64,000 nt of DNA, from positions 6,377,271-6,441,270 of the forward strand of contig NZ_CP017634.1 in assembly GCF_002777255.1 (NCBI RefSeq), in the 5' to 3' direction. Each line of letters starts with the position of its first letter. Position 1 is the first letter of the stretch. This DNA comes from Candidatus Formimonas warabiya (lineage in GTDB: Bacteria; Bacillota; Dehalobacteriia; Dehalobacteriales; Dehalobacteriaceae). The translations under genes were made by a program, and so were the position numbers. A model generated the notes under the pieces. That model saw only the letters and a list, made by a program, of their open reading frames with translations. It searched no databases and was not told the origin of the DNA. This document shows, piece by piece, positions 8,416 through 17,626 of this stretch.

Positions 8416-10392
8416 ATGGAATGCTCCTGGGTCTTTCATAATTCTTATGATGCCTATTTTCGCGCTCCTTTTGGCGCGGTACCCTGCCGGACAAAAATTA
8501 CCCTGAGATTGGAAATTGAGGACCCCTTATTTTCCGGCTCTGCAGCAGTGCGGGTGAGAAGGCAGGGTGCCGGGACCGAGCACATAAACATGGATCTTTA
8601 CCAGGACCGGGAAGAAAGAAAGGTTTTTCAGGCAGAGATCGCTGCGCCGGAGGATCCGGGATGGCTGTGGTATTATTTTGTCATTGAGAAAGAGGGCATG
8701 GTTTTTTATTACGGCAATAACGGGGAAAAGTTGGGCGGCCAGGGGGAATTATGGATGGGAAGCTATCCCCCTGAGTACCAGATTACGGTCTACCGGGAAG
8801 GCCCGCCGCCCCCTCAGTGGTTCCGGGAAGGGATAATTTATCAAATCTTTGCCGACCGTTTCTTTGCCGGTTCAGGAGGGCAAGCCCTGCACATGAAAAA
8901 AGGATGCTTTATCCATGACCGGTGGGAGGATACCCCCGTCTATTTTCAACATCCTTATACCGGGGCCTATATTTTTGATTTTTTCGGCGGGAATCTGGAG
9001 GGAGTGAAGGAAAAACTCCCTTATTTAAAAGAAATGGGCGTTAGCATCATCTATTTTAATCCCATTTTTCAATCCCCCAGCAATCATAAGTACGACACGG
9101 GAGATTATCATCAGATTGACCCCATGCTGGGGACCAATGAGATTTTTCAGGATCTGTGCCAAAGGGCCCGGGAGATGGGGATTCAGATCATTCTGGACGG
9201 TGTCTTCAGCCATACCGGCAGCGACAGCATCTATTTCAACAAAGAGGGAAATTATCCGGACTTAGGGGCCTACCAGTCTCAGGAATCCCCTTATTATCCC
9301 TGGTACCGGTTTGAGGAGTTTCCCCGCAAGTACGACTGCTGGTGGGGGATCGAAACTTTGCCCAACGTCAATGAAATGGAACCAAGCTACCGGGAATTTA
9401 TCATCGACGGTCCGGACAGCGTCTTAAGGTACTGGATCAAACAGGGGGCCAAGGGCTGGCGCCTGGATGTGGCGGATGAACTGCCGGACGAGTTTATTGC
9501 CGGCTTTCGCAAAGTGATGAAGGAAACGGACCCAGCTGCCGTCTTGATCGGAGAGGTATGGGAAGATGCGTCCAATAAGGTCAGTTACGGAAACTGGCGC
9601 CAATACCTGCTGGGGGATGAATTGGACTCCGTGATGAATTATCCTTTCCGGAACATTCTGATTCATTTTGTTTTAGGGCTCAAGGACGGGTGGAAAACCC
9701 ACCAGGCTTTGATGAGCCTCTCGGAAAACTATCCCCGCTACCACTTTTATACCACCATGAATCTGCTGGGCAGCCATGACGTGGCCCGCATCTTAACGGT
9801 CTTGGGGGAGGCTCCTTTGGAGTCTTCCCTGCCCAAGCCTGAGCAGGCCATGTTTCGCCTCGCGCCGGAACAAAAAGAGCTGGCGGTGCGCCGGCTGAAA
9901 TTGCTCTGCCTCTGGCAGATGACCTTTCCCGGGGTGCCGGCTGTTTATTACGGAGACGAAGCCGGCATGGAAGGTTATGATGACCCTTTAAACCGGGGCA
10001 CCTATCCCTGGGGAAAAGAAAACATGGAATTGGTGGATTGGTATCAACGGGTGATTTGCTTGCGCAACCGCTACCAGGTCCTGAGAACGGGAGCTTGGTT
10101 CCCCGTTTATGCCCAGGGGGATGTGTACGGATACGTACGAAAGATTACGAACCATCGTGACCTGTTCCATGAGCAGGCGAAAAACGGTACCGCTTTGATC
10201 CTCCTGAACAGAAACCCCCGGGAAAAAGTATCTGTGCCTGTTCACGTGGGCCGATGGTGTCCCCAGGAAATGAAGGATCTCCTGGCCGAAAAAGAAGTAG
10301 GCTTTCATGGGGAATGGGAGGAAATTTGCCTAGGTCCCCTGGAAGGGAAACTCTATGTGAAAGAGGAAGATCATGAAACTGAACAGGGATAG
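8416..10392 (+). CDS. GH13 alpha-glycosidase, neopullulanase/cyclomaltodextrinase type
   Basis: 658 residues: an N-terminal beta-rich domain (about 1-120, CBM34-like), a GH13 barrel starting at WFREGIIYQIFADRFF, and a C-terminal beta domain. Catalytic regions are DGVFSHTG, GWRLDVADE (nucleophile D351), IGEVWED (acid/base E380) and LGSHDVARI (D455). The 29-residue nucleophile-to-acid spacing fits the neopullulanase group. There is no signal peptide, so it probably acts in the cytoplasm, debranching glycogen or cleaving maltodextrins. Its last 20 bp overlap malQ, which implies translational coupling. Alpha-amylase or alpha-glucosidase specificity cannot be excluded. Confidence 0.9.
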   Translation: MECSWVFHNSYDAYFRAPFGAVPCRTKITLRLEIEDPLFSGSAAVRVRRQGAGTEHINMDLYQDREERKVFQAEIAAPEDPGWLWYYFVIEKEGMVFYYGNNGEKLGGQGELWMGSYPPEYQITVYREGPPPPQWFREGIIYQIFADRFFAGSGGQALHMKKGCFIHDRWEDTPVYFQHPYTGAYIFDFFGGNLEGVKEKLPYLKEMGVSIIYFNPIFQSPSNHKYDTGDYHQIDPMLGTNEIFQDLCQRAREMGIQIILDGVFSHTGSDSIYFNKEGNYPDLGAYQSQESPYYPWYRFEEFPRKYDCWWGIETLPNVNEMEPSYREFIIDGPDSVLRYWIKQGAKGWRLDVADELPDEFIAGFRKVMKETDPAAVLIGEVWEDASNKVSYGNWRQYLLGDELDSVMNYPFRNILIHFVLGLKDGWKTHQALMSLSENYPRYHFYTTMNLLGSHDVARILTVLGEAPLESSLPKPEQAMFRLAPEQKELAVRRLKLLCLWQMTFPGVPAVYYGDEAGMEGYDDPLNRGTYPWGKENMELVDWYQRVICLRNRYQVLRTGAWFPVYAQGDVYGYVRKITNHRDLFHEQAKNGTALILLNRNPREKVSVPVHVGRWCPQEMKDLLAEKEVGFHGEWEEICLGPLEGKLYVKEEDHETEQG

Positions 10393-11872
10393 CGGCATCC
10401 TCCTCCATGTCACATCACTGCCCTCGTTGTATGGCATGGGGGATTTGGGCGAGGAAGCATACCGTTTTGTAGATTTCCTGGCCAGGAGTCATCAAGGCTT
10501 ATGGCAGGTACTGCCCTTAAATCCCCCTGATGTGGGGGAATCCCCGTATCAGTGCTTTTCTGCTTTTGCGGGAAACCCGCTGATGATTGGCCTTGACCTA
10601 TTGATGAAGTCAGGGCTTTTAGAGGAAAGGGACTTGGTGCCCATTCCCCTGTTTACCCAAGAGCGGGTAAACTTTGATGCAGGAAGGGTTTATAAAGAAA
10701 AGCTTTTGCACAAGGCTTATCAGCGCTTTCAAAACAGGCAGGAACAGGACGACTACCTGTTTTTTTTAGAGAAAAATGCCTACTGGCTCCCTGACTTTGT
10801 GCTGTTTATGGCGCTGAAAAAACATTTTCACGGCAAGCCCTGGTACCGGTGGGAGGAAACTGCGGCCCGACGCGAGCGCAGGACTCTGGAATCCTATACC
10901 CAGATTTTGCATGAGGAGATGGGCTACCAGAAATTTTTGCAGTTTGTTTTTTTCCGCCAGTGGTCCGAGCTAAAAAAATATGCCGCGGACAAAGGAATCC
11001 GGATCATGGGTGACCTGCCTATCTTTGTCTCGGCGGACAGCAGTGACGTCTGGTCGCACCAGGAGCTGTTTCAGCTGGATGAAAAGGGCCTGCCTTTAAA
11101 AGTTGCCGGAGTGCCTCCGGACTATTTCAGCCGGACCGGCCAATGGTGGGGTAACCCCCATTATCGTTGGGACCAGATGAAAGGGGATCACTACCGCTGG
11201 TGGCGGGAACGGTTTACCACCCTGCTGGGGTTGGTCGACTTGGTGCGCATCGATCATTTCCGGGGCTTTGAAGCATCCTGGGAAATACCGGCCGGGGAGG
11301 GAACGGCAGTCAAGGGAACCTGGGTCAAAGGCCCGGGAGAAGAATTTTTTGCCGCCCTGGAAAAATATTTGGGGCCCCTTCCGGCCATTGCGGAAGATTT
11401 GGGCTATATTACTCCCGGGGTGATCGCATTAAAAGAGAAATTTGGGTATCCGGGCATGAGAGTGCTCCAATTTGCTTTTCAAAGCGGCACGACAGAAGCG
11501 TTTTCTCCCCGCGGCTATGATCAGTCCTGTGTGGTTTATACCGGAACCCACGATAACGATACAGCATGGGGCTGGTTTCAAAATATTTTAAAAAAAGAAC
11601 CGAAAGCGGCAGCCTTATTAAAAAAATATCTGGGGCTTTCCCGGTATGCCCGGCCCAGTGAGGTATGCTGGACCCTGATGGAGTTCGCCTTTTCCACCAG
11701 GGCCGCCCTAGCTGTGGTACCGCTGCAGGATGTACTTTGCTTAGGCAGTGATGCCCGCATGAATTTTCCCGGCACCGCTCAAGGAAATTGGCAATGGCGC
11801 TTTCTGAAAAAGGACCTGACCGGGGAAATAGAAAAAAAGTTAAGGGAACTGACTTTCCTCTACAACAGGTAG
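10373..11872 (+). CDS. malQ: 4-alpha-glucanotransferase (amylomaltase, GH77)
   Basis: Transfers maltodextrin chains between acceptors, recycling short glucans from phosphorolysis. 499 residues, the normal bacterial length. It opens with SGILLHVTSLPS and carries GDLPIFVSADSSDVW, VRIDHFRGF (nucleophile D294), AIAEDLG (E341) and TGTHDNDT (D394). These positions nearly equal those of the Thermus enzyme. It overlaps the preceding GH13 gene by 20 bp and ends 6 bp from the convergent glgP stop. No clear terminator fits between the two. Confidence 0.96.
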   Translation: MKLNRDSGILLHVTSLPSLYGMGDLGEEAYRFVDFLARSHQGLWQVLPLNPPDVGESPYQCFSAFAGNPLMIGLDLLMKSGLLEERDLVPIPLFTQERVNFDAGRVYKEKLLHKAYQRFQNRQEQDDYLFFLEKNAYWLPDFVLFMALKKHFHGKPWYRWEETAARRERRTLESYTQILHEEMGYQKFLQFVFFRQWSELKKYAADKGIRIMGDLPIFVSADSSDVWSHQELFQLDEKGLPLKVAGVPPDYFSRTGQWWGNPHYRWDQMKGDHYRWWRERFTTLLGLVDLVRIDHFRGFEASWEIPAGEGTAVKGTWVKGPGEEFFAALEKYLGPLPAIAEDLGYITPGVIALKEKFGYPGMRVLQFAFQSGTTEAFSPRGYDQSCVVYTGTHDNDTAWGWFQNILKKEPKAAALLKKYLGLSRYARPSEVCWTLMEFAFSTRAALAVVPLQDVLCLGSDARMNFPGTAQGNWQWRFLKKDLTGEIEKKLRELTFLYNR

Positions 11873-11878
11873 AATGAC

Positions 11879-14422
11879 TTAAAAGATATCGGTCCACTTC
11901 ACCAAGGGCAGCTCAAAGGTATGAGCAAAATAGGGACAGTGGGGGCGGACGCGCAGGGCATATTTTGCCGCTCCCGGTGTCATCTCTATGGTGCGACGGA
12001 ACCGGTAAGTGCCGTTACCGAAATCCTCGGTCACAGACATGGGCAAAAGGACCACGTTTTCCAGGCCGGTTTCTCCGGCCTTTTTCGTGTAAACCTCGAC
12101 CACCACATCCTTTGGGGCAATGGGTCCTAAGTGAATATCGGCTTCCACCACGAGATCCGGCCCTGCCGGAAGATGGGGGGGCTGTTCCACCCGTACCGAT
12201 TGAAAATCAATGCTGCACCAATTTTCCCTCAGGAGCTGTTTCAGCGTTTGGGTTTCTGCCGCTACTTGGAAATTCTGATCCGAAAACAATTTTGCCCTCT
12301 GCGAGCAGGGCAGGTAAAAGTCTTCATAATATTCTTTTACCATTCTGTCTGTGTTAAAAAACCGGGGGATGGTACCAAGGCTCTCTTTCATATGCCTGAT
12401 CCATTTTGAGGGAATACCTGCGCTCTCCTGGTAGTAGCAAGGAATAATTACCTGTTCCAGAATGTCAAAGAGGGCATGGAGGTTTTCCTCATCCTGGATG
12501 TTGTCGTTGGCAAAATCCTGCTCCGAGCCGATGGCAAACCCGTTTTTCCCGTTATAGGCTTCCGGCCACCAGCCGTCCAGAATACTACAGTTGAGCACAC
12601 CGTTCACCGCAGCCTTTTGTCCGCTGGTACCGCTGGCTTCCATGGGCCGACGGGGGGTGTTGAGCCAAAGGTCTACCCCGTGCAGCAAATGGCGGGCGGC
12701 ATGCAGGTCGTAGTTTTCTACAAAGATCACCCTGCCCCGAAATCCCTCCTCTTTCTCCAAATCACATAGCTGCTTAATAATTTGCTGGCCCGGGTGGTCC
12801 GCAGGATGGGCCTTGCCGGCAAAAATCATCACCACCGGCCGCCCCGGGCTGTTGAGCAGTTTGGCTAACCGCTCTCGATCTTTCAGCAGCAAGTTAGCCC
12901 TTTTATAGGAGGCAAAACGGCGGGCAAATCCAATGGTTAATACCTGAGGCCCCAGTTTGTTCAAGCTTTCCCGGAGGGATTCCACAGGCTCAAAATTTCG
13001 TTTCATGCGCCGGTATAGATTGGAGCGGACAAAATGGATCATTTGGTCCTTTAGCTTTTGATGGGTTTCCCAGAGCACAGGGTCGGGAATTTGATGAATC
13101 TTTTGCCATAGGTGCGCATCGGTAAGGCGGCTTTGCCAGTCTGACCCTAAGTATTCTTCAAACAGGGCGGTCATTTCAGGGGCCGCCCAGGTTTCTAAAT
13201 GCACCCCGTTGGTTACCGCATGAATAGGGATTTCTTCCCCCGGGATGTTTGGGTACAGGTCGCTGAAAAGCTCTTTACTCACCCGGGCATGCAGCCGGCT
13301 CACAGCATTGGTGTAAGAGGAGTTTGACAGGGCCAATTTCGTCATGTTGTATACGTGCCGCTGCTCATCCCAACCCAGGGAAAGAAAAGTATCCGGGTCC
13401 ACTTTCATGTCGGATCGGATGTGGCATAAATACCGGGTGATCATTTCCTGGGCAAAAACATCATGCCCGGCCGGAACAGGCGTATGGGTGGTAAAAACGG
13501 TATTGGCCTTGACTGCTTCCGCCGCGGTGAAAAAGGTAAGACCTTTTAGAACCAGTTCCCGGATCCGTTCCAGGATCAGAAAAGCCGCGTGGCCTTCGTT
13601 AATGTGCCAGACGGTGGGGGACCATCCCAACTCCCGGAGCGCTCTTACGCCGCCGATGCCTAAAATGATTTCCTGGGACAGGCGGGTAGACTGATCTCCT
13701 CCATACAATTGAGAAGTGATCCGGCGATCTTGATCCTGATTCAAAGGAATATCCGTGTCCAGCAGGTAAAGCCGGGTCCGGCCCACTTCCTGTTGCCACA
13801 CTTTTACGGAAACAGTCCTTTCCGCTACTTCGACCGGGACCAGGAGGTGGCTGCCGTCTTGCCGGGTGCAGGGGGTGACGGGAATCTCCCGAAAGTCGAT
13901 CAAGGGGTAAATCGCTTCCTGCCAGCCTTCCCGGGTAATTCTCTGCCCAAAGTAGCCGTTTTTATAGAGAAGCCCTACACCTACCAAAGGAAGCCCTAAG
14001 TCGCTGGACGACTTGCAGTGGTCTCCGGCCAGCACCCCTAAACCTCCGCTGTATACGGGGGCAGATTCGTGAATACCTAATTCTGCGGAAAAGTAGGCGA
14101 CCAAAAAGGAGGAATCCTGGGGAGCGTTCTCCTTGAACCAGGTATTTCCGTTCAGGTAGTGATCAAAGCTTTCCATTACTTTATGATAGCGGGCCAGGTA
14201 GGAAGGATCGGCAGCGGCTTTTTCCAGCCTTTCCGGATATAAGTAAAGCAAAAGCTTCACCGGATTATGGTTTACTTCTTGCCACAATTGTTTGTCCAGG
14301 ATGCGGAAAAGCTCTTGAGCCTCCGGATGCCAGCTGAACCAGAGGTTGTAGGCCATTTCACCAAGCCGGGAAATGTTTTCGGGGAGATCCGACATCATGG
14401 ATCCGGTGCGAAAATAGGTCAT
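11879..14422 (-). CDS. glgP: Alpha-glucan (glycogen) phosphorylase, GT35
   Basis: Releases glucose-1-phosphate from alpha-1,4-glucan ends using phosphate and pyridoxal phosphate. 847 residues. The N-terminus (LPENISRLGEMAYNLWFSW) and the motifs NEGHAAFL, TTHTPVPAGHD and TSGQKAAVNGVLN (PLP-lysine region) mark the archaeal/bacterial alpha-glucan phosphorylase subfamily rather than the classical muscle-type enzyme. GGAGG lies about 6 nt before the ATG. It is convergent to the glg operon, so breakdown and synthesis can be transcribed separately. Confidence 0.95.
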   Translation of the reverse strand: MTYFRTGSMMSDLPENISRLGEMAYNLWFSWHPEAQELFRILDKQLWQEVNHNPVKLLLYLYPERLEKAAADPSYLARYHKVMESFDHYLNGNTWFKENAPQDSSFLVAYFSAELGIHESAPVYSGGLGVLAGDHCKSSSDLGLPLVGVGLLYKNGYFGQRITREGWQEAIYPLIDFREIPVTPCTRQDGSHLLVPVEVAERTVSVKVWQQEVGRTRLYLLDTDIPLNQDQDRRITSQLYGGDQSTRLSQEIILGIGGVRALRELGWSPTVWHINEGHAAFLILERIRELVLKGLTFFTAAEAVKANTVFTTHTPVPAGHDVFAQEMITRYLCHIRSDMKVDPDTFLSLGWDEQRHVYNMTKLALSNSSYTNAVSRLHARVSKELFSDLYPNIPGEEIPIHAVTNGVHLETWAAPEMTALFEEYLGSDWQSRLTDAHLWQKIHQIPDPVLWETHQKLKDQMIHFVRSNLYRRMKRNFEPVESLRESLNKLGPQVLTIGFARRFASYKRANLLLKDRERLAKLLNSPGRPVVMIFAGKAHPADHPGQQIIKQLCDLEKEEGFRGRVIFVENYDLHAARHLLHGVDLWLNTPRRPMEASGTSGQKAAVNGVLNCSILDGWWPEAYNGKNGFAIGSEQDFANDNIQDEENLHALFDILEQVIIPCYYQESAGIPSKWIRHMKESLGTIPRFFNTDRMVKEYYEDFYLPCSQRAKLFSDQNFQVAAETQTLKQLLRENWCSIDFQSVRVEQPPHLPAGPDLVVEADIHLGPIAPKDVVVEVYTKKAGETGLENVVLLPMSVTEDFGNGTYRFRRTIEMTPGAAKYALRVRPHCPYFAHTFELPLVKWTDIF

Positions 14423-14576
14423 TATAAACCTCCTTAGGAGCAGAATCAGGGATTTTTACAGAAATATTATTCAGAACCTGGGCCCAATATGTGTGTTTCA
14501 GAAAAGGAATAAGGCTTGCCCGAATACCGCACAATAAGAAAGACCGGTTACTTGGATCATCAGGGAGGGCTTGCCT

Positions 14577-15074
14577 GTGGGCGCTGCGGTAAGTGTAAAA
14601 ACTCTGGTTCCTTACTGGAAAAAGCACCAGGTGAATTATGTCTTGGATTACGGGGCCGGGAACCTGAGAAACGCCTGCTTTTTACAGGAGCAGGGGTTTC
14701 AGGTGGTGGTGGCGGAGACCCCGGAACACCTGAAAAAGATCCGGGACAAAATTTCCCGGTATCATTTTCCGGAAGTCGTATCCACGATGGTTTCCTGTTT
14801 CCACATGGATGTGGATTTGGTGCTGGCCAATTTTGTGCTCAATATCATTGAAAAGGAAAAAGAACGGCAGGAGTTTGTCTCCAATGTTTACCATAATTTA
14901 AAACCGGGCGGCTTTTTTCTTGCCGAAGTAAAAGAAAAAGGGAAGGGACGTCCAGGAAAAGGATTTTCGGAAGAGGAACTGGATACCCTCGTCATGGCCT
15001 GGGCTTTTCAAAAGACTATGGTTCTGCGCCGGAGAGGATTACTGGGCGTGTTATATTGTAAGATTTTCCATTGA
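14577..15074 (+). CDS. Small class I SAM-methyltransferase-like protein
   Basis: 165 residues. A Rossmann-like core has VLDYGAGNLRNACFLQ in the place of the SAM-binding glycine loop, an acidic VVAETP after beta-2, VDLVLANFVLNII, and a late HNLKPGGFFLAEVKEKG, all typical of class I methyltransferases. The substrate is unknown. The most plausible start is GTG at 14577, 8 nt after GGGAGG; a TTG at 14571 is too close to that site. It is short for the family (usually 200 or more), so it may be a minimal or reduced enzyme. It is divergent from glgP and closed by its own terminator. Confidence 0.65.
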   Translation: MGAAVSVKTLVPYWKKHQVNYVLDYGAGNLRNACFLQEQGFQVVVAETPEHLKKIRDKISRYHFPEVVSTMVSCFHMDVDLVLANFVLNIIEKEKERQEFVSNVYHNLKPGGFFLAEVKEKGKGRPGKGFSEEELDTLVMAWAFQKTMVLRRRGLLGVLYCKIFH

Positions 15075-15177
15075 CAGATCCGCCATTCCCGTATATGCTA
15101 AAAGAAGAATGGTAGGAATTAAACCCCAAGTAAAACAGTAGGAGGGTTAGGACGGCAGCAGTAGGTGAAATGATCAA

Positions 15178-15203
15178 CACACCTGTCGTGGTGTGCTTTT
15201 TTA
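15178..15203 (+). terminator. Intrinsic terminator before the T-box leader
   Basis: CACACC, a 6-nt loop, GGTGTG, then C and six T. It ends the small methyltransferase-like transcript. Confidence 0.8.
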
Positions 15204-15255
15204 TTCTACCACTTGGCCCTAAAAGCATCAGGTGAAAAAATTACTTTTTCCCTTA

Positions 15256-15285
15256 TTGCTAAGACACAAAATTTTATGATAAAAT
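15256..15285 (+). promoter_or_regulatory. Candidate promoter of the T-box leader
   Basis: TTGCTA at 15256-15261 and TAAAAT at 15280-15285 with an 18-bp spacer, about 30 bp before the first T-box helix. Reasonable but not a perfect sigma-A match. Confidence 0.5.
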
Positions 15286-15313
15286 ATCTTTAACTTCATA
15301 AATAAAAGGTCAT

Positions 15314-15671
15314 GACGGAGACAAGTAAGTTAATGGGTACTTTTACAGGGAATAGATGCCAGAGGCTGAAAGCATCTTAAAGTGAAGTTAACCGAAATTC
15401 CCTCCGGAACTGCACAGTGAACCTCTAAAGATTTCTTTAGAGTTGTAGTTGTTGTCGGGTTTTTCCCGTTACAGAAAAGGGGTATCGGGTAGCAGTACTC
15501 TGTACTTATGTAAACCATAGGGTGGTTATTGGCTTTTTGTCCTTAAGGGCAAAAAGCTTTTTCATTTTAATGGTTTAACTGCCATCCCTGTACCTTATGA
15601 GTGGGTTTTAACCAATTTGGGTGGTACCGCGGTGCACTTTCCGTCCCTTCAACGGAGAGTGCTTTTTTTAT
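15314..15671 (+). ncRNA. T-box leader (tRNA-sensing riboswitch), probable Phe specifier
   Basis: Stem I base: CGGAG (15316-15320) pairs with CTCCG (15402-15406). The specifier loop holds AGTA (15324-15327) opposite GAA (15394-15396), the conserved loop-E pair, capped by the GTTAA/TTAAC helix. With the usual GAA-N-codon spacing the specifier is TTC (Phe) at 15398-15400; ATT (Ile), one base earlier, is the alternative. The T-box TGGTACCGCG is at 15622-15631, and its TGGT bulge would pair with an ACCA tRNA end, consistent with tRNA-Phe or tRNA-Ile but not the usual G-discriminator tRNA-Trp. The terminator is GCACTTTCCGT/ACGGAGAGTGC plus T-run at 15634-15671. It controls the ABC importer operon. 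Confidence 0.93.
15520..15562 (+). terminator. Second terminator-like hairpin inside the T-box leader, after a degenerate T-box motif
   Basis: GGGTGGT at 15520-15526 repeats the start of the genuine T-box motif. It is followed by an 11-bp stem (15532-15542 with 15547-15557, loop TTAA) and five T. It may be stem III of the leader or a decayed extra expression platform. Confidence 0.5.
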
Positions 15672-15698
15672 TGTAAAAAAAATAAGGGGAGAATGAAA

Positions 15699-16700
15699 AT
15701 GAAAAGAATTGTTTGGCTGATGAGCTTGATCATGGTATTGGCGTTTGCTGCTGTAGGGTGTGGGACAAAGACAGATGAGGCGGCAAGTACAGGGACCGGG
15801 GAAGAAAAAAGTTTAAAACTGGGGATCATCCAGATTGTGGAACATCCGGCTCTTGATGCATCCCGCCAGGGTTTCTTGGATGTACTAGGGGAAAACGGAT
15901 ATAAAGAGGGAGAAAATCTCACTGTGGATTATCAAAACGCTCAGGGAGACCAGTCTAATCTAAAAACCATTGCCACCAAGTTTGTCACAGACCAGGCAGA
16001 TATGGTACTGGCTATCGCAACTCCATCTGCCATTGCCATGGCCAGTGAGACAACAGAGATTCCTATCTTAATCACGGCGGTGACGGATCCGGTAGCGGCA
16101 AAATTGGTGCAGAGCAATGAACATCCCGGCGGCAACGTTACCGGTACAAACGATATGACGCCCATCAAAGAGCAGTTTGATCTGCTTAAAAAGATTGTGC
16201 CGGATGCTAAAAAGGTCGGGGTTATCTACAATTCCAGTGAAGTAAATTCCCAGGTACAGGTTGAGATGGCGAAAGGGGTGGCCCAAGATTTAGGGATGGA
16301 AATAGTAGAGGCTACTGTGACCGGTAGTGCTGAAGTGATGCAGGTATCTCAATCATTAGTGGGAAAAGTCGATGCCATGTATGTACCGGGCGATAATGTG
16401 GTGGCATCTTCTATTGCCAGTGTTGTTTCCGTTGCAGAAAAGAATAAGCTGCCCCTGATTGTAAGTGAACGTGGCATGGTTGACGGTGGCGCATTAGGGA
16501 CAATTGGCATTGATTATTACAAACTGGGACGCCAGACCGGTGAAATGGCGTTAAGAGTGATAAATGGGGAAAAACCTGCGGAAATGCCGATCGAAAGCCT
16601 GAAGGATATTGATATTGTCATTAACCAGGGCGCCGCGGACCGCATGGGCGTGACGGTTCCCCAGGAAATTCTGGATCAGGCCAAGGAAGTAATTAAATAA
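15699..16700 (+). CDS. ABC importer substrate-binding lipoprotein, TrpX/COG2984 family
   Basis: 333 residues. A type II signal peptide ends in the lipobox AVGC, so the mature protein is anchored outside the membrane at Cys. The rest is a two-lobed periplasmic-binding fold with KLGIIQIVEHPALD at the start of lobe 1 and GTNDMTPIKEQFDLLKKI. This family binds aromatic amino acids in the T-box-regulated TrpXYZ systems. The start at 15699 (AAGGGGAG about 8 nt upstream) is preferred; the reading frame upstream runs through the T-box terminator and is not coding. First gene of a three-gene operon; the T-box suggests phenylalanine. Confidence 0.9.
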   Translation: MKRIVWLMSLIMVLAFAAVGCGTKTDEAASTGTGEEKSLKLGIIQIVEHPALDASRQGFLDVLGENGYKEGENLTVDYQNAQGDQSNLKTIATKFVTDQADMVLAIATPSAIAMASETTEIPILITAVTDPVAAKLVQSNEHPGGNVTGTNDMTPIKEQFDLLKKIVPDAKKVGVIYNSSEVNSQVQVEMAKGVAQDLGMEIVEATVTGSAEVMQVSQSLVGKVDAMYVPGDNVVASSIASVVSVAEKNKLPLIVSERGMVDGGALGTIGIDYYKLGRQTGEMALRVINGEKPAEMPIESLKDIDIVINQGAADRMGVTVPQEILDQAKEVIK

Positions 16701-16723
16701 AACGGATGAGGATGACACCTTAA

Positions 16724-17626
16724 ATGTATGTGACAATTTTTTTGGGGACAATTGAACAAGGGCTGCTCTGGTCAATCATGGTTTTGGGCCTGTACATGAC
16801 CTTCCGGGTGCTGGACTATGCAGACCTGACGGTAGACGGCAGTTTCGCTCTGGGTGCTGCTGTGGCAGCAAGGCTGATCTTTGGCGGGCATGACCCATGG
16901 ACGGCAACTTTGTTAGCCATTGTTGCGGGTGCGGTCGCCGGGATGATTACCGGAATCTTGCACACCCAGTTTCGCATTGCACCGCTGTTGTCCGGTATTC
17001 TCAGTATGATCGCCCTCTACTCCATTAACCTGCGCATTATGGGAAAAGCCAATATTTCCTTGCTGCGCCTGGATACGGTGATGAGCAAAATCACGGCGAT
17101 CGGTGTACCGGAACAATGGGCCGTGCTGGTGATTGGCGTGCTCGTTGCCGTCTTGGCAGTGGTGATCTTATGGCTATTTTTGAATACCGAAATGGGCTTT
17201 GCCATGCGGGCCACCGGTGATAATGCCCAGATGATCAGAAGCCTCGGTGTGAACACGAACCGGATCAAAATCATCGGCCTCAGCCTTAGCAACGCCCTGG
17301 TAGCCCTATCGGGTGCCTTGGTAGCGCAATATCAGAGTTTTGCCGACGTGGGCATGGGGATTGGTACGATTGTGGTAGGGTTGGCTTCCGTGATCATTGG
17401 TGAAGTGCTGTTTGGCACCAAAAGCATCATGCGGACCTTGATTGCCGTTGTATTAGGGTCTTTAGTGTACCGGATTGTGGTAGCGGTGGTGCTCCAATTG
17501 GGCTTGAACCCTACCGATCTGCGCCTGTTTACGGCATTAATTGTTACTGTGGCCTTAGCATCTCCCATTCTGAAAGGGAAGGTGCAGAGCTGGGTTGCCT
17601 CCGGAAAGGGTGAGAAAAGTGCTTAA
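16724..17626 (+). CDS. ABC importer permease, TrpY/COG4120 family
   Basis: 300 residues with about eight or nine hydrophobic segments; the family is related to branched-chain amino acid permeases (LivH/LivM fold). GLYMTFRVLDYADLTVDGSFALGAA near the N-terminus and ATGDNAQMIRSLGVN in the cytoplasmic coupling loop are family hallmarks. It forms the membrane channel for the adjacent binding protein and ATPase. It starts 23 bp after the binding-protein gene and overlaps the ATPase gene by 8 bp. Confidence 0.92.
   Translation: MYVTIFLGTIEQGLLWSIMVLGLYMTFRVLDYADLTVDGSFALGAAVAARLIFGGHDPWTATLLAIVAGAVAGMITGILHTQFRIAPLLSGILSMIALYSINLRIMGKANISLLRLDTVMSKITAIGVPEQWAVLVIGVLVAVLAVVILWLFLNTEMGFAMRATGDNAQMIRSLGVNTNRIKIIGLSLSNALVALSGALVAQYQSFADVGMGIGTIVVGLASVIIGEVLFGTKSIMRTLIAVVLGSLVYRIVVAVVLQLGLNPTDLRLFTALIVTVALASPILKGKVQSWVASGKGEKSA

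Noticed and set aside
11409..11897. Large minus-strand frames inside malQ and similar long opposite-strand frames inside other strong genes
   Set aside because: They lie inside confidently identified enzymes, lack ribosome binding sites and show no domain; shadows of the real genes.
15621..15698. Longer N-terminus for the importer lipoprotein
   Set aside because: It runs through the T-box motif and terminator; the signal peptide starts at 15699 behind a good ribosome binding site.
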